Shown piece after piece: positions 21,114 through 31,504 of a stretch of DNA of 64,000 nucleotides. The position numbers and the translations under genes are program-made. Every line of letters begins with the position of its first letter. Position 1 is the stretch's first letter. The notes under the pieces were generated by a model. That model searched no databases and was not told the origin of the DNA. It saw only the letters and a program-made list of their open reading frames with translations. Location: NCBI RefSeq assembly GCF_000213175.1, contig NW_009799103.1, positions 647,295-711,294 on the forward strand, given 5' to 3'. The DNA is from Neurospora tetrasperma FGSC 2508 (lineage: Eukaryota; Ascomycota; Sordariomycetes; Sordariales; Sordariaceae).

Positions 21114-22382
21114 TTTGGGTGATGGCGGGAGTGGCTTGTTGTGATGGGATTGTGATGATGTTCCTGGAGCGTAGGATGCAGAAATCAGGGACAAGATAGG
21201 AAGAACTAAAGAGAGATGAAGAGAGGGGGCGTCGTCAAGAAAATGATGAAACCGGCTTCACCATCCTATTTATTCCCAGATTGACTGACATCTGGCTGCA
21301 GTCGCTCAATCTTCCTTGCTTCTGGTTCTCCCTGCATACGCCGGCATTGCCTGCGCCAGCCCGGTTCGCTGTTGTCGGGAGTTCGGCGATAGATGAGCGG
21401 TACCAAGGGATAACGATCAAAGGGATGTTTTTAGTCAACTGAGCGAGTTCAATGTCTTGCCCGGTCCCCCCTTTTCGGACTTTAGATGGCGGGGTTGGGG
21501 TCGGGGGTAACGGCTGAAATGAATGGACTTGCACGGGAGAGGCACATGTAACGCCGGACATCCCCCGACTACATGTCCGCAGAGCCTGGCTGTGGTCCGA
21601 TCGATTCCCTCTCACGCCAGAATAACACAGTCAAGCAGTTTGTGGTGAACTCAAAATCAGCCCACTGAAGTTCATCCGTTTCTCTGGGGGAGAAGCGGTT
21701 AGCGGAGAAGGAAAGACGGGAATGAATGAGTGCCGACTGTGCCATGATGCCGAAATCGAAGATGACAACCACAGGTGATTCGCGATGCATGCAGCCGTCT
21801 GGCAACACAACATCTGAGATTTTTGTCCAATTGTATGCGCGCCACGAACCTTGAAAAAACATTGTGACTGGAACGAGAATATGAAGTTCTGATTTGAGAG
21901 CGTCGCAATACAACCTGGGATCATTGGTACAGCTCAGTTGCAGATTCGGACAGTTCGCCATCTTACGTCCGCCTTCAACAGCAATGAACGACGCAACTAA
22001 CACTCCACGTTCATTGCTCATCCAGAGAAACATACATGATGGAAAGGAAATTATAAGCAAAACGAGAAAGAAATTAAACGATACAGCATTGACATTCTGT
22101 AACCAGATAAACTCCATAACATGCCTGAACCCATTCTCCCATCCTAGCATGTCGAATGGCCTACTCTTCACAGTCCACCAGCGTGAGGAGACTGCACTTG
22201 CACTTGGAACATTACAGAACGATACTTGTCAATGCAAGTGAAGATTGAGCCACACACAATGCAGAACACCAAGACCTTTAAAAACAGCAACCCAAACTCC
22301 CACTGCTTTCTCCGACCACCAGCTCTCGACGCACCCTGTGACCGCAGCTTTGAACCAGCGAGTTAGCCACCGCACCGGTAGC
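21114..22382. other. intergenic, 1.3 kb
   Basis: Lies upstream of the SDR and downstream of the kinase-like gene. A minus-strand ATG frame of 193 codons (21569-22150) has one hydrophobic stretch near its N-terminus but no family motif. I do not call it a gene. The first 120 bases are likely SDR promoter and leader. Confidence 0.45.
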
Positions 22383-24850
22383 TTAACCTCCCTTTCTAGT
22401 CGAAAATCCAGAGGGTCCTTGAAAATGGGTTCGGGAAGTTCGACCCGTAGCCGGAGGATGCCCTCCGGTTGGAAACCCAGCCTGTCGCCACCTGTCAGCT
22501 GTAGCGGAAACTTGAGCTTGAGGCGGCTGTCCCCATCCAGCTTGCGCCGAAGGTTGTTGGCCTCTCGCGGCTGCGAACCGAGCCTGTTGTCCCGGAGGAA
22601 CTGCACCCGAAGCCGCACGCTGATGATCTCTTCCGGCTTGAAAGCCAGGCTGCTGACCTCTTCCAGCTTGAAATCCGGGCTGTAGTCCCGCACCCCTTGC
22701 CGCCGAAGCCGCACGCTTATGTCCTCTTCCAGCTGGGAATTGGGGCGGTTGCCCTCTTCCTGCTTGAGTTAGAGGCTGTTGTCCCCTCCCAGCCTGAGCC
22801 ATAGGAGGCTGTCCCCATCCAGCTTGCACCGAAGGTTGCTGGCCTCTCCCGGCTGGGAACCGAGACTGTTGTCCCGGAGGAACTGCACCCGAAGCCGCAC
22901 GCTGCTGCCCTCTTCCGGCTGCAGCATGCTTTTGTCTCATAGAAGTCGCGAGTGAAGTCGTACGCTGCTGCGCCAATCCAGCTTGAACGCCAGGCTGTCT
23001 GACTGCAGGCGGTATAGGCGGACCCCCACCACCACCTCCAGGGGCAGGCTTCTGCCAAAGCTTGAGTCTCTCCCTCCCCGTCGTCGCCGGCTGATACCAC
23101 GGCGGTGGCGCCCCCTCAAAGTACCGCCTGCCCCAATCCCTCGCTTGCTTCGTCGCCGGACCATCAGGCGGCTGCGACGTTACCTTGGTCCTTATCAACG
23201 TCTCCAGGTCGTGCAGATCTGGCCTGTCCGCCGGATCATGACAGAGACACGCAGCAACGGCGTTCACCAAGTCAAAATCGATGTGACTGTAACCACAAAC
23301 GAGTAGGTCCATACCGTATCCCCACACCTCCTTCTCTGAGCCGTCTGGGTATCTCACCTCTGCCATGTTCGGCGTGGGCGGCACCTCGAACTCGCAGAGC
23401 GTGATGAGCGAGTACATGATGATGCCGACCTGGTAGAGATTCGTCCACCAGTTGTAGTTGCCCGCCGTCTTGGCGCCGGATTCGAGCGGGCCGTCCTTGA
23501 CGTAGTCCCACTCCTCGGTAAACTGTTCGGGCGCGAAGATGCTTCTCTTGCCTCGCCTGCGGCACGACCAACGAAACCCGGGTGAGTCATGGTTGCCCAA
23601 AAAGGGGTGACACAGGCCGAGGTCGGCAATCTTGGCTATCGGAGTGGCGTTGTGTTCGAAACTATCATAGTCCCCGACCAGGACGTTGCTCATATCGAGG
23701 TCGAAGTGGACAAGGGTTTTATACGAACAGTATGGTGTCAGTTTGGGCAAGGGCATGCAGCTTTCGGATGCTTGGGGCACAATTTCGTCGCTCATATATG
23801 GGGTCTTGTACTCCTCTGGCATGAATACTCTCGGGTACGCCAGCCCTACAACGCCCTTGAAGACTGGTGGTTGTGATTTCATGTTAGTCATCGTGACTAA
23901 GATGTAGAGGGCTGAAGCTACTTACGATTGCCGAAAATATGCCAAAGAGTAAGTGGTGGAAGGTTGCCGTGCGTGCTAAGACCAGCGGCAATTTTTGCGA
24001 CTATTTTGCGGAGATCCCCGCGGCTCATAAACTCGAGGAACAAGACCTCATTTGTGTCCCAAAGGGCAGGAGCATCGAGCGATTGATCGGGTCTTTTACC
24101 CTTCCCCATCTTGGCCTCGTCGCCGCTGCTCATCATCATCATCAAGTCCGAGCCGAACGACCTTCTGGTGGACGAAGGCACAGTACCGGGGGCCGGTTGG
24201 ATAGGCTGGCCGTTGGGTCGCGCAAAATAACCGGGGGGGATGCGTTGTGAGATATGCTTAGCTCCGGCAGTCCCCTTGTGGGCTTCGATCTCGTACCTAA
24301 GGTAGCCCTTGCCGCTGTCGATGTCTATCTTGCACACGACTTTGATGACCTGGCCATCTGGGCGTTCTTGCTCAAAGAGGTTGACAACACCGAGGCCGCC
24401 CCAGCCCAGAGTCTTTATGTGGCGCATTTTGATGCGCCGAAACTGGTTTGCCAGCCATTTACTTCTGGCCATTGCCCAGGGCTCCTTATCTCGTGGTCCA
24501 CCACTCCCCCAATCCGCTATCTTTTTCTTACTACGCCGGATGAGACCGCTGTAATTCCCGGGGCCTTTCCAGGAAGATTTGATGGGGATTTTGTTGATGC
24601 GCGCCTTGACTCGGCGGGCCATGGTTGCCCCATCCCACTCGCTGGGAGAATCGTTTCCACGGCGGCGCCACTTGAAGAAGAACTTGGTGATGTCATTGCG
24701 ATAGGCACGGTGTACTGCACTCGTTCTTTCCACGGATTTGATGATTGGGGGTTTCACTCTGGGGATGTCGCGGGAGACGTTGGTGCCCTCGGTAAATTTG
24801 GGTACCGCCCAAGGATCCGCATCAGTCCCTTCAGACGACTCGTTCGACAT
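22383..24850 (-). CDS. divergent protein kinase with Gly/Gln/Arg repeat tail, 801 aa
   Basis: Two exons: 23926-24850 (ATG at 24850) and 22383-23863. The 62-base intron (23864-23925) has a GTAAGTA donor, CTAAC branch and CCAG acceptor; splicing gives W-H-I-F-G-N-L-F-K-G-V-V-G-L-A-Y-P, continuous across the kinase hinge/alpha-E region. Kinase features: G-W-G-G-L-G-V-V loop (149-156), V-V-C-K-I Lys (174), L-F-L-E-F-M-S-R-G-D-L hinge, catalytic loop H-F-D-L-D-M-S-N (361-368; HFD instead of HRD, but Asp and Asn kept), D-L-G in place of DFG (389-391) and an A-P-E-Q motif. A long Gly/Pro insert separates beta-3/alpha-C from the hinge. The C-terminal ~220 residues are G-R-G-Q-Q-P / Q-A-G-W-G-Q-P-P type repeats. 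Probably active but divergent. Substrate unknown. Confidence 0.85.
22524..22908 (-). repeat. intragenic direct repeat in kinase tail
   Basis: Two ~101-base copies (22524-22625 and 22807-22908, offset 283) inside the coding tail of the kinase gene. They encode near-identical peptide blocks containing R-A-A-S-G-A-V-P-P-G-Q-Q and Q-A-G-W-G-Q-P-P. Shorter related units lie between them. Both copies are in frame. Confidence 0.8.
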
Positions 24851-27577
24851 GTTGATGACGTTTGGAGTTTTCACTCGATCTTTTGAAAATGTGATTCTGT
24901 GAGTGAGTATTGTTGGGCGTAGAGGTGGGTAGAATGACCATATGGAGACCAGTACTGTGTAGTAGTTAAGTGCTATAAGATATCGCTCGTAGCTTGCGGG
25001 CCAGCAGGTGATGAGAAGGGGCTATGGCTGTCCTTGGTCCTGTTGTTCCGAAATTCTTTCTCGACGAGACAAAGCAGAGTGTATGAAGCTCGAAGGGTGC
25101 TGCATCATGGCTGCCGTCAAGGGGATTGAAGACATGATGGTGAACAAAGGGGGCAACAAAGAGGAAGACAACAGTGTTTCCGGTTCCGTCCACGACGTGT
25201 AGACAATAGACTGAAAAGAACAAGAGTCTATTTTGAACTGGCAACCGAAGACTGTGATTTTTGGAGAGTACTGTAGTAGTGGTCGACAATCAATGCCGAG
25301 GTGAACAGGGAGAGGGGGAAGACGGGAATTGTTGAGGAAGAAGATGGCTGTCGGCACTTGGAGCCAGCCGGTCACCATCTGTCCAATATGTTGTAGGCAG
25401 AATGCTGAGTCATCACTCAGTAAATTGCTGCAAGAGGAGGAAAGTGGCAGACATGATGTTGGACTCTTGGACGCGAGTTGTTCCTGCCTCGAGAGAACAG
25501 AGAGTGTCGACGAAGAAGGGGATTTGTGCAATTGAAGTTGTGCAAGCTGTGCACATTATGCATCCACTTACCCTAACTGAAGTCACAGCGAACAGTGCCC
25601 GTCGGCTAGGCCCGCTTCAATGCCTAACTCACGCCATTTGGCCAAGACCATCATCAATTGACTTGCCGCCAGCGAACCACGATACAACATTTGTGCATGG
25701 CAATCCGGCCGAATTGACTGCGATTGCTTCCATCAGTATGTCTTTTCCATCCTTGGATGTTATTATTCGGTCCAATATAGGTACTTACTGATGATGATGT
25801 GGTAGGAAATGGCCCAACATTACCGCTCCGTCTCACTCCAAGACTCGAGAACCGGCAAGACCCGAAAAAGTCCATCGATGATCGTCGATCCAAAAGGATG
25901 GCGTTTACAGTGTACACTATACCACCCACAATCCGACCGACGACAATGCGAACCCACGTCCGCGACTGTGAACAGCAACAGTGGAAGCATTCGAAACACG
26001 TTCGACGGCAGATACCTACTATACCTAAGTTGACATCCCATGGGCCGGAACATAAGACGCCAGTAGTGAAACGAGACAGGGGCCACCCAATGTCACGGCA
26101 CATGGATGGAAGGACAGGTTAGACGGGCGCCTAATGTCAGTCATTTCTGGGCCATTTCTGGGCCATTCCGAAACTGTCCTGTCCGTCGTCCGCCGAGACT
26201 TTTCGTTTTGCTTCAAGTCATGGGCCATGGCTCCTCGGTGACGTTGTTGTTGGCGAACATGGAAGCTCCAGGTGGTTCCGACTATGTACACTACACTACT
26301 CCAGGCCTCGGATCCTCATCATGCTGGCGATCCCCAAGTTCCATCCATCCATCCATCCATCCATCCAACACAGTTCGAGACAGTCCAGTCCGGTTCAATG
26401 GTGCCGTGAGCGAGCGGCTCCACCCTCTAGCGTGGTGCCACTTTTCAAGGGCTTCTCATCTTGCGATTGGCCAATCGCCCAAGAGCTCAGGGTGCCTGGC
26501 CGTGCTTGGAGCTGGGAGTTGTCCCTGGCAACAACACTCGATGGGGGCGCACGAAAACAAAAATCCGAGCCAACAGTGGACATCGACAAGGGGGCATTCA
26601 GTGGGAGGGCGTCGGCAAGTGAACGAATGTGTGGTCAGCACGCACACCACTGGCACTGCCCTGACCAAGACGTCTCGTGAGGGCCTTGGCTCATCCCCGG
26701 CAAACGCCCCAATCAAACCCACTCTTGCCATTCAGCTTGGATCCCCGTTCGTCTGTTTCGTTTTACCACTCAGCTGTGTTGCTGTGTTGTTGTGATAAGA
26801 CAACGGCGCATGTGTGTGTGTGCTGGCTGGCTGGCTGCTGCATCCTCCAACTGCAACCCATCAGCAAATTTCCCCCTCGACACTACACGATTGGTATCTG
26901 TCTCTCCATTCATCGTGTACCGTACCACTCCCTCCCTCACCAGCCAGAGAGAGAGAGAGAGGTACATACACCGAGTATCCACACAAAGCCCGTAACGCGT
27001 CCAGTCGCGAGCCGTTGAGCTCTATAGGACCACACAGGCTGCCTAGGTAGGTAGACGACCGACGGAGGAGCCCTGCAGCCAGACAGACGCCAGACACCAG
27101 GGAGCGGCGGCCGTTCGTAGAGTGCCTGCATCTCCAGGCATTGCACCATCCGCTCGCGTGGCCATCCCGTCCAGCATCATCGCATCGCCTTGCACACGGG
27201 GCATCGAGACATCATCCCGACATCATCCCACCTCGTTACTGTTCTGAGCCCAAGCGCGCGACGAGATTCGCTAGGTCGTCCGGCTTGCGCTGCGTGAGGT
27301 AAGGCTGACACTGCACCTACTCCGAGCTGCTGCCCACATGGCTCACACGGACCTTGACGCGCACATCAACAGTGCAGGGGGACTGCAAGGAAAACAACAG
27401 CTGACAGCTCTTTGCTTCAATCGACAGTCTACCCGGGAACCACACCTTCCACCTAATACCTACATCCTCGTCTGGCCCAGTCCTCTGCGCAAATACGATC
27501 GCTACGACGACGACGAAGAAGACGACGACGACGACGACTCCCTCTACTCTACTAGTCTATCGCTACCATATCTAACA
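24851..27577. other. intergenic, 2.7 kb divergent promoter region
   Basis: Sits between the divergently transcribed kinase gene and the C2H2 factor gene. It includes a CCAT microsatellite (26341-26368), an AGAG tract (26945-26961), GT/GGCT repeats (26813-26835) and many short ATG frames. The last several hundred bases probably form a long 5' leader of the transcription factor. An in-frame ATG at 27338 could add 80 residues to that protein. Confidence 0.5.
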
Positions 27578-30367
27578 ATGATGTCCAATCCTCCTCTATC
27601 CGGCGTCGCCCGCCCACGACAGCGGCTACATCGGCGTCAAAATTCGACTCCATCCGCCTTTGAGGCTGTCAAGATCGCTCCCTTGCCGACTTTCCCACAA
27701 CAACAGCATCAACGCCCTCACATGGGCCATCGACGAGGCGTTAGCCTGGATACCAGGCGTCACCCTCTCATGTCTTCAACAATCACAACCACGTCCCAGC
27801 AAGACTACTCAACCCTTGTCAGCACGACGGGCCCAGACACAGGAATACCCACGAGTCTGCCAGCGGCACCACAGGATATCCTAGCACAACAGCAACACCA
27901 GGCGCACCTTATAGCACGCCCTAGCTCCAGCCAAACCGACTACAGTGACCTGTCGAGTGACAGCGGCGACTCGTTTCTACTATCGCCCCATGGCACACCA
28001 CATCAACGAAACCACTTCATGGATGGATTGGCCTCGCAGGGCCCGATACCCGAACTGTCTCTGTCCTACGATACCTACATAGATCCCAACTTTGACGCCA
28101 TGATGAAGAGGAACCAGGTCAGCTATGACAGCAACAACAATAATGTCATGGCTTCATCATCCTCCGCAACCCCAAATTTTGACTTTTTTGCCTCGGAGGC
28201 GGCGCTCTCTACTCCGAACTTTATGAGCTTTCCAGACCAAAGCCCCGCAGGGACGGGACAAGGAGGCTGGATATCAGAGGGCGAGGCATCCAACACCCAG
28301 TTGCGCCGAGCGTCAAGGCGGGTAAGCGTTGGATTAAACAACAGCCTCATAGACAAACTTGCAAAGTACGAGCCTATGGCGAATGGGCAGAGGCCAGAAA
28401 CACCTCCCATGCACAATGCCGCCGGTAAGCTCGCAGGATCTGACGTGTTGAGCGGGAATACTGAAAATGAGGCAGGATTCTATCCCCCAACACCCATGGA
28501 AACGCCACACGATCGCTTCATGAAACAACAAGCAACACAGCAGCAGCAGCAGCAGCAGCAACAGCAACAGACACTAAGGCCCAGCAGGTTTGCAGACGAT
28601 TACGACGAGTCTATGGAGGAAACACTCAAACCCATACGAGGGCACCGAAGCAATCGCAACTCGGGCATTTTCCAGGAACTGCGCCAGCAGGCGGAGGCTA
28701 TGGCTGCTGCTGCACCTGCAACGTCCCAAGCCGACAGCATGCCCACGACCTTCCAATCGCACACGCTTCCTGCAGCTCAAGACGAAGACTTGTTGAGGAT
28801 CCACTCTGACTTCATCAAGCTGGAGCATGGTTTCACTTTCCCTGACATGGGGTCGCAGATGGGGCCACAGATGGGATCTCAGATGCAGGGTCTTGGGGGG
28901 ATGAGCCCTTTCGACAACAAGCCGGACCTTGGACCTCCATCAGAATATGGCGATGCTGATCCACAAGCCTCCAGTCGCCAGAGTTCAGTTTCTCCCTCGC
29001 GCCGCGGCTCCCCGCACCGAAGAACCGACTCGATTGCCTCCATCGCCAGTGCTGCCAGCATTGCTAGCATCAACATCGAAGAGACCAAGACCGAAACTGG
29101 CGTGACTCTCGACGACATTGCCCAGTACATTGAAGGTCCCGATCCCGCCGATGGCAAATGGGTGTGCACGTACGAAGACTGTCGGAAACGGTTCGGCCGC
29201 AAAGAAAACATCAAGAGCCACGTACAGACACACCTTAATGACAGGCAATACCAATGTCCAACCTGTAAAAAGTGCTTTGTGCGCCAACACGACCTCAAAC
29301 GCCACGCCAAGATCCACACGGGCATCAAGCCATACCCATGCGAATGCGGTAACAGCTTCGCGCGGCATGATGCACTCACACGACACCGGCAGCGGGGCAT
29401 GTGCGTTGGTGCTTTTGACGGCATCGTGCGTAAGGTGGTCAAGCGTGGCCGGCCACGGAAGAACAGGCCGGATATGGAGGAGAGAAAGGACAAGAGCGAT
29501 CGCACGAGAGATCGGTCAAGGAGCCATCATTCGACCAGCAGCTCCGTCAGCAGCTTTTCAGGCTATTCCGATAGCTCGGTGCCCAACTCTCCCGGGAACG
29601 ACTACGATCATATAATCGACGACGAACAGTTTCCGGGCTTGTTGGATATGCCAATGGGAAATGTTCCAAATCTGCCGCCGAGCATTGTATCGGGTCATGC
29701 GGGTCATGGGCATGGTGCGATGCCTAGTTCATCGACGATGAACCCGGCTGCAGCTACCATGTCGGTATCATCAGTGTCTTCAGCGCCCATGCCGAGCTTC
29801 GATCCGAGGGTTAATGAAGTCATGAACGTGGACTCACCAGCATCGAGAAACTACGCCAATTCGCCGTCAGCTGTGAGTAGCTATAGTCATGCTAGCCACC
29901 CGTCGATATCGATTACCGAACATCACGGACCAGGGTCGGATTTTGGGCTTCCCAAATCACAGAATGCTGCATCGCCAGCCAAGAGTGCTGTGAGTCACTA
30001 TACGCCGCCGGAGTTGTCGAGTAGCTCGTCACCACCCACGCATACCCAGCAGCAACAAGGCAATCAGGGACCAACGTACTACGATATGGATCCTAGCCAT
30101 GGCAGCATGTCCAACATTCCAGGTCCCGCCACAAGCATGGGGATGGGCGCGGCGGTCGGTCCCACCCACGTCGATCCAACGAACATGCTTCTGCATGGGT
30201 ATGAGCATCAAATGGATCAGAACTTGATGCTCGGGAACTTGGACGGTATGACCAAATTCGAGGTCATGGAGGGGTACGATGCAGCGGCCGAAGTAAACAT
30301 GTTTGGGGATGCCCATGAAGGCGATGGGAGTGGTCATGATGGGAGTAATATGTACTTTGGGTCATGA
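27578..30367 (+). CDS. Swi5/Ace2-like C2H2 zinc-finger transcription factor, 929 aa
   Basis: Sequence-specific DNA-binding protein, nuclear. I chose ATG 27578 (context AACA-ATG-ATG), which begins M-M-S-N-P-P; the run R-Q-R-L-H-R-R-Q-N-S-T-P that soon follows is typical of filamentous-fungal Swi5-like proteins. The in-frame ATG 27338 has a poorer context and adds a poly-Asp-bearing extension. Zinc fingers: C530-C535-H548-H552; C560-C563-H576-H580; and an atypical third, C588-x-C590...H603...C609. A K-R-G-R-P-R-K AT-hook follows at once. A Gln tract (~12, CAG/CAA at about 28540-28572), S/T-P sites and a Ser-rich C-terminus suggest activation and phosphorylation regions. No intron is needed. The family link is from memory of homologues and was not searched. 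Confidence 0.85.
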   Translation: MMSNPPLSGVARPRQRLHRRQNSTPSAFEAVKIAPLPTFPQQQHQRPHMGHRRGVSLDTRRHPLMSSTITTTSQQDYSTLVSTTGPDTGIPTSLPAAPQDILAQQQHQAHLIARPSSSQTDYSDLSSDSGDSFLLSPHGTPHQRNHFMDGLASQGPIPELSLSYDTYIDPNFDAMMKRNQVSYDSNNNNVMASSSSATPNFDFFASEAALSTPNFMSFPDQSPAGTGQGGWISEGEASNTQLRRASRRVSVGLNNSLIDKLAKYEPMANGQRPETPPMHNAAGKLAGSDVLSGNTENEAGFYPPTPMETPHDRFMKQQATQQQQQQQQQQQTLRPSRFADDYDESMEETLKPIRGHRSNRNSGIFQELRQQAEAMAAAAPATSQADSMPTTFQSHTLPAAQDEDLLRIHSDFIKLEHGFTFPDMGSQMGPQMGSQMQGLGGMSPFDNKPDLGPPSEYGDADPQASSRQSSVSPSRRGSPHRRTDSIASIASAASIASINIEETKTETGVTLDDIAQYIEGPDPADGKWVCTYEDCRKRFGRKENIKSHVQTHLNDRQYQCPTCKKCFVRQHDLKRHAKIHTGIKPYPCECGNSFARHDALTRHRQRGMCVGAFDGIVRKVVKRGRPRKNRPDMEERKDKSDRTRDRSRSHHSTSSSVSSFSGYSDSSVPNSPGNDYDHIIDDEQFPGLLDMPMGNVPNLPPSIVSGHAGHGHGAMPSSSTMNPAAATMSVSSVSSAPMPSFDPRVNEVMNVDSPASRNYANSPSAVSSYSHASHPSISITEHHGPGSDFGLPKSQNAASPAKSAVSHYTPPELSSSSSPPTHTQQQQGNQGPTYYDMDPSHGSMSNIPGPATSMGMGAAVGPTHVDPTNMLLHGYEHQMDQNLMLGNLDGMTKFEVMEGYDAAAEVNMFGDAHEGDGSGHDGSNMYFGS
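28537..28572 (+). repeat. CAG/CAA microsatellite encoding poly-Gln
   Basis: Run of CAG and CAA codons within the transcription factor gene, encoding about 12 Gln in front of T-L-R-P-S. Likely length-variable between strains (inference). Confidence 0.85.
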
Positions 30368-31504
30368 GATGAGTGAGCAAGAAGAGGTGGCGGTGGGTTG
30401 ATTATCTGTTTTGCATCTCTTGTTTTTGGTTTGGGTATTTGGTTTGCGCTTTTTGGTTCTTTTGAGGGTCCGCGTCGTTGGGAAGGTTAACATAATGACT
30501 GGACATCAACCTACCTACTCTTCTGATCGGTAGAAGAGGCCTAATGCATACTGCAGGTTATTAATGGGACGGCGGCGACTGTCCGACGCGCTTCAAAAGA
30601 ACAGGGAATAATCAACTCCGGTCAAACGGGGACAACGGGAGGGGAGTGTACGACTAGGGTACTGATTTGGGGGTTACTCAATTTTCTTGGTTCCTCTTCC
30701 GTCGGTGTCTGGAAAATAACAAGGCGGAAAAGGGGAAGAGAAATAATGGGAAGGCGGTTTAGGAGGAAAGGACGTACTTATGGATACGACCCTGTCGGCG
30801 TCACTTGTTTTGTTTTGTTTACTCTGTTGGAAAGGGGCGGTCAATACCTACCTGCCCATCTAGGTACATACGTAGTAGTGTTCAATGTTTTTTTTGGCTA
30901 GAGCTGTTTTGGGATAATTCAATCTTTGGTCGATTTTGCTCTTTCAAGTAAAGTTCGTATTGCCCCTGCTCGTCACTATCGTGACTTTGGCCCGTTGAGG
31001 AGGGTCTCCCATCGTTGGGTAGACAGCACGTGGTCGCGATTGCCTCACCTGCAGCCAAGACAGCTAAGTAAACATCGATATGTGTGCACGAGCCACTGCA
31101 CCTGCCTCACCTTGACGTCCACTGTGCATTTACTGTGACAGCACATGGAAAGCCCCACCATCGTCGCCGACCTCACTTCGTTGGTAGGGCCTGGGGTCAC
31201 TGCAGGAGAACTGGAGCGTCCATCAGGCACTGTCGGATTCCATTGCTGCTGGGCTCAACAACTTCCGCCCTTTTCTCACACGTCTCAACAACAACTATCA
31301 ACTTGTATCCCAACTTTGTTTCCAATTAGACTTTACCTCGTACTTAATTAACCGTCATCTCCGATTTGGAAACCAGCACCCCGAAACCAAGCGACTACCT
31401 CATAACATCAAAAAAAACCAACACCGCCAACAACATACCTTTACCCAATTCATATTCAGTCCAGTTCAAATCTTCGACGGAGGTTTCCAGGGCAATCAGA
31501 CGAG
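30368..31504. other. intergenic, 1.1 kb
   Basis: Holds the 3' flank of the zinc-finger gene and the promoter/leader of the MYND gene. T/G-rich after 30400 and C/A-rich from 31340 to 31504, as expected for terminator and leader regions. No ORF with support. Confidence 0.55.

Noticed and set aside
20430-21122. 230-codon plus-strand frame
   Set aside because: Antisense shadow of the SDR gene, whose motifs are unambiguous on the minus strand.
21569-22150. 193-codon minus-strand ATG frame between the SDR and kinase genes
   Set aside because: One hydrophobic stretch but no motif and no splice support; kept only as a possibility in the intergenic entry.
22229-22714. 161-codon minus-strand frame with Leu/Arg repeats
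   Set aside because: Alternate frame of the repetitive kinase tail; repeats make long frames in all phases.
24254-24886. 210-codon plus-strand frame
   Set aside because: Antisense to kinase exon 1, which carries clear kinase motifs.
26106-26795. 229-codon plus-strand frame upstream of the zinc-finger gene
   Set aside because: Runs through a CCAT microsatellite, has no family motif and lies in a probable promoter region.
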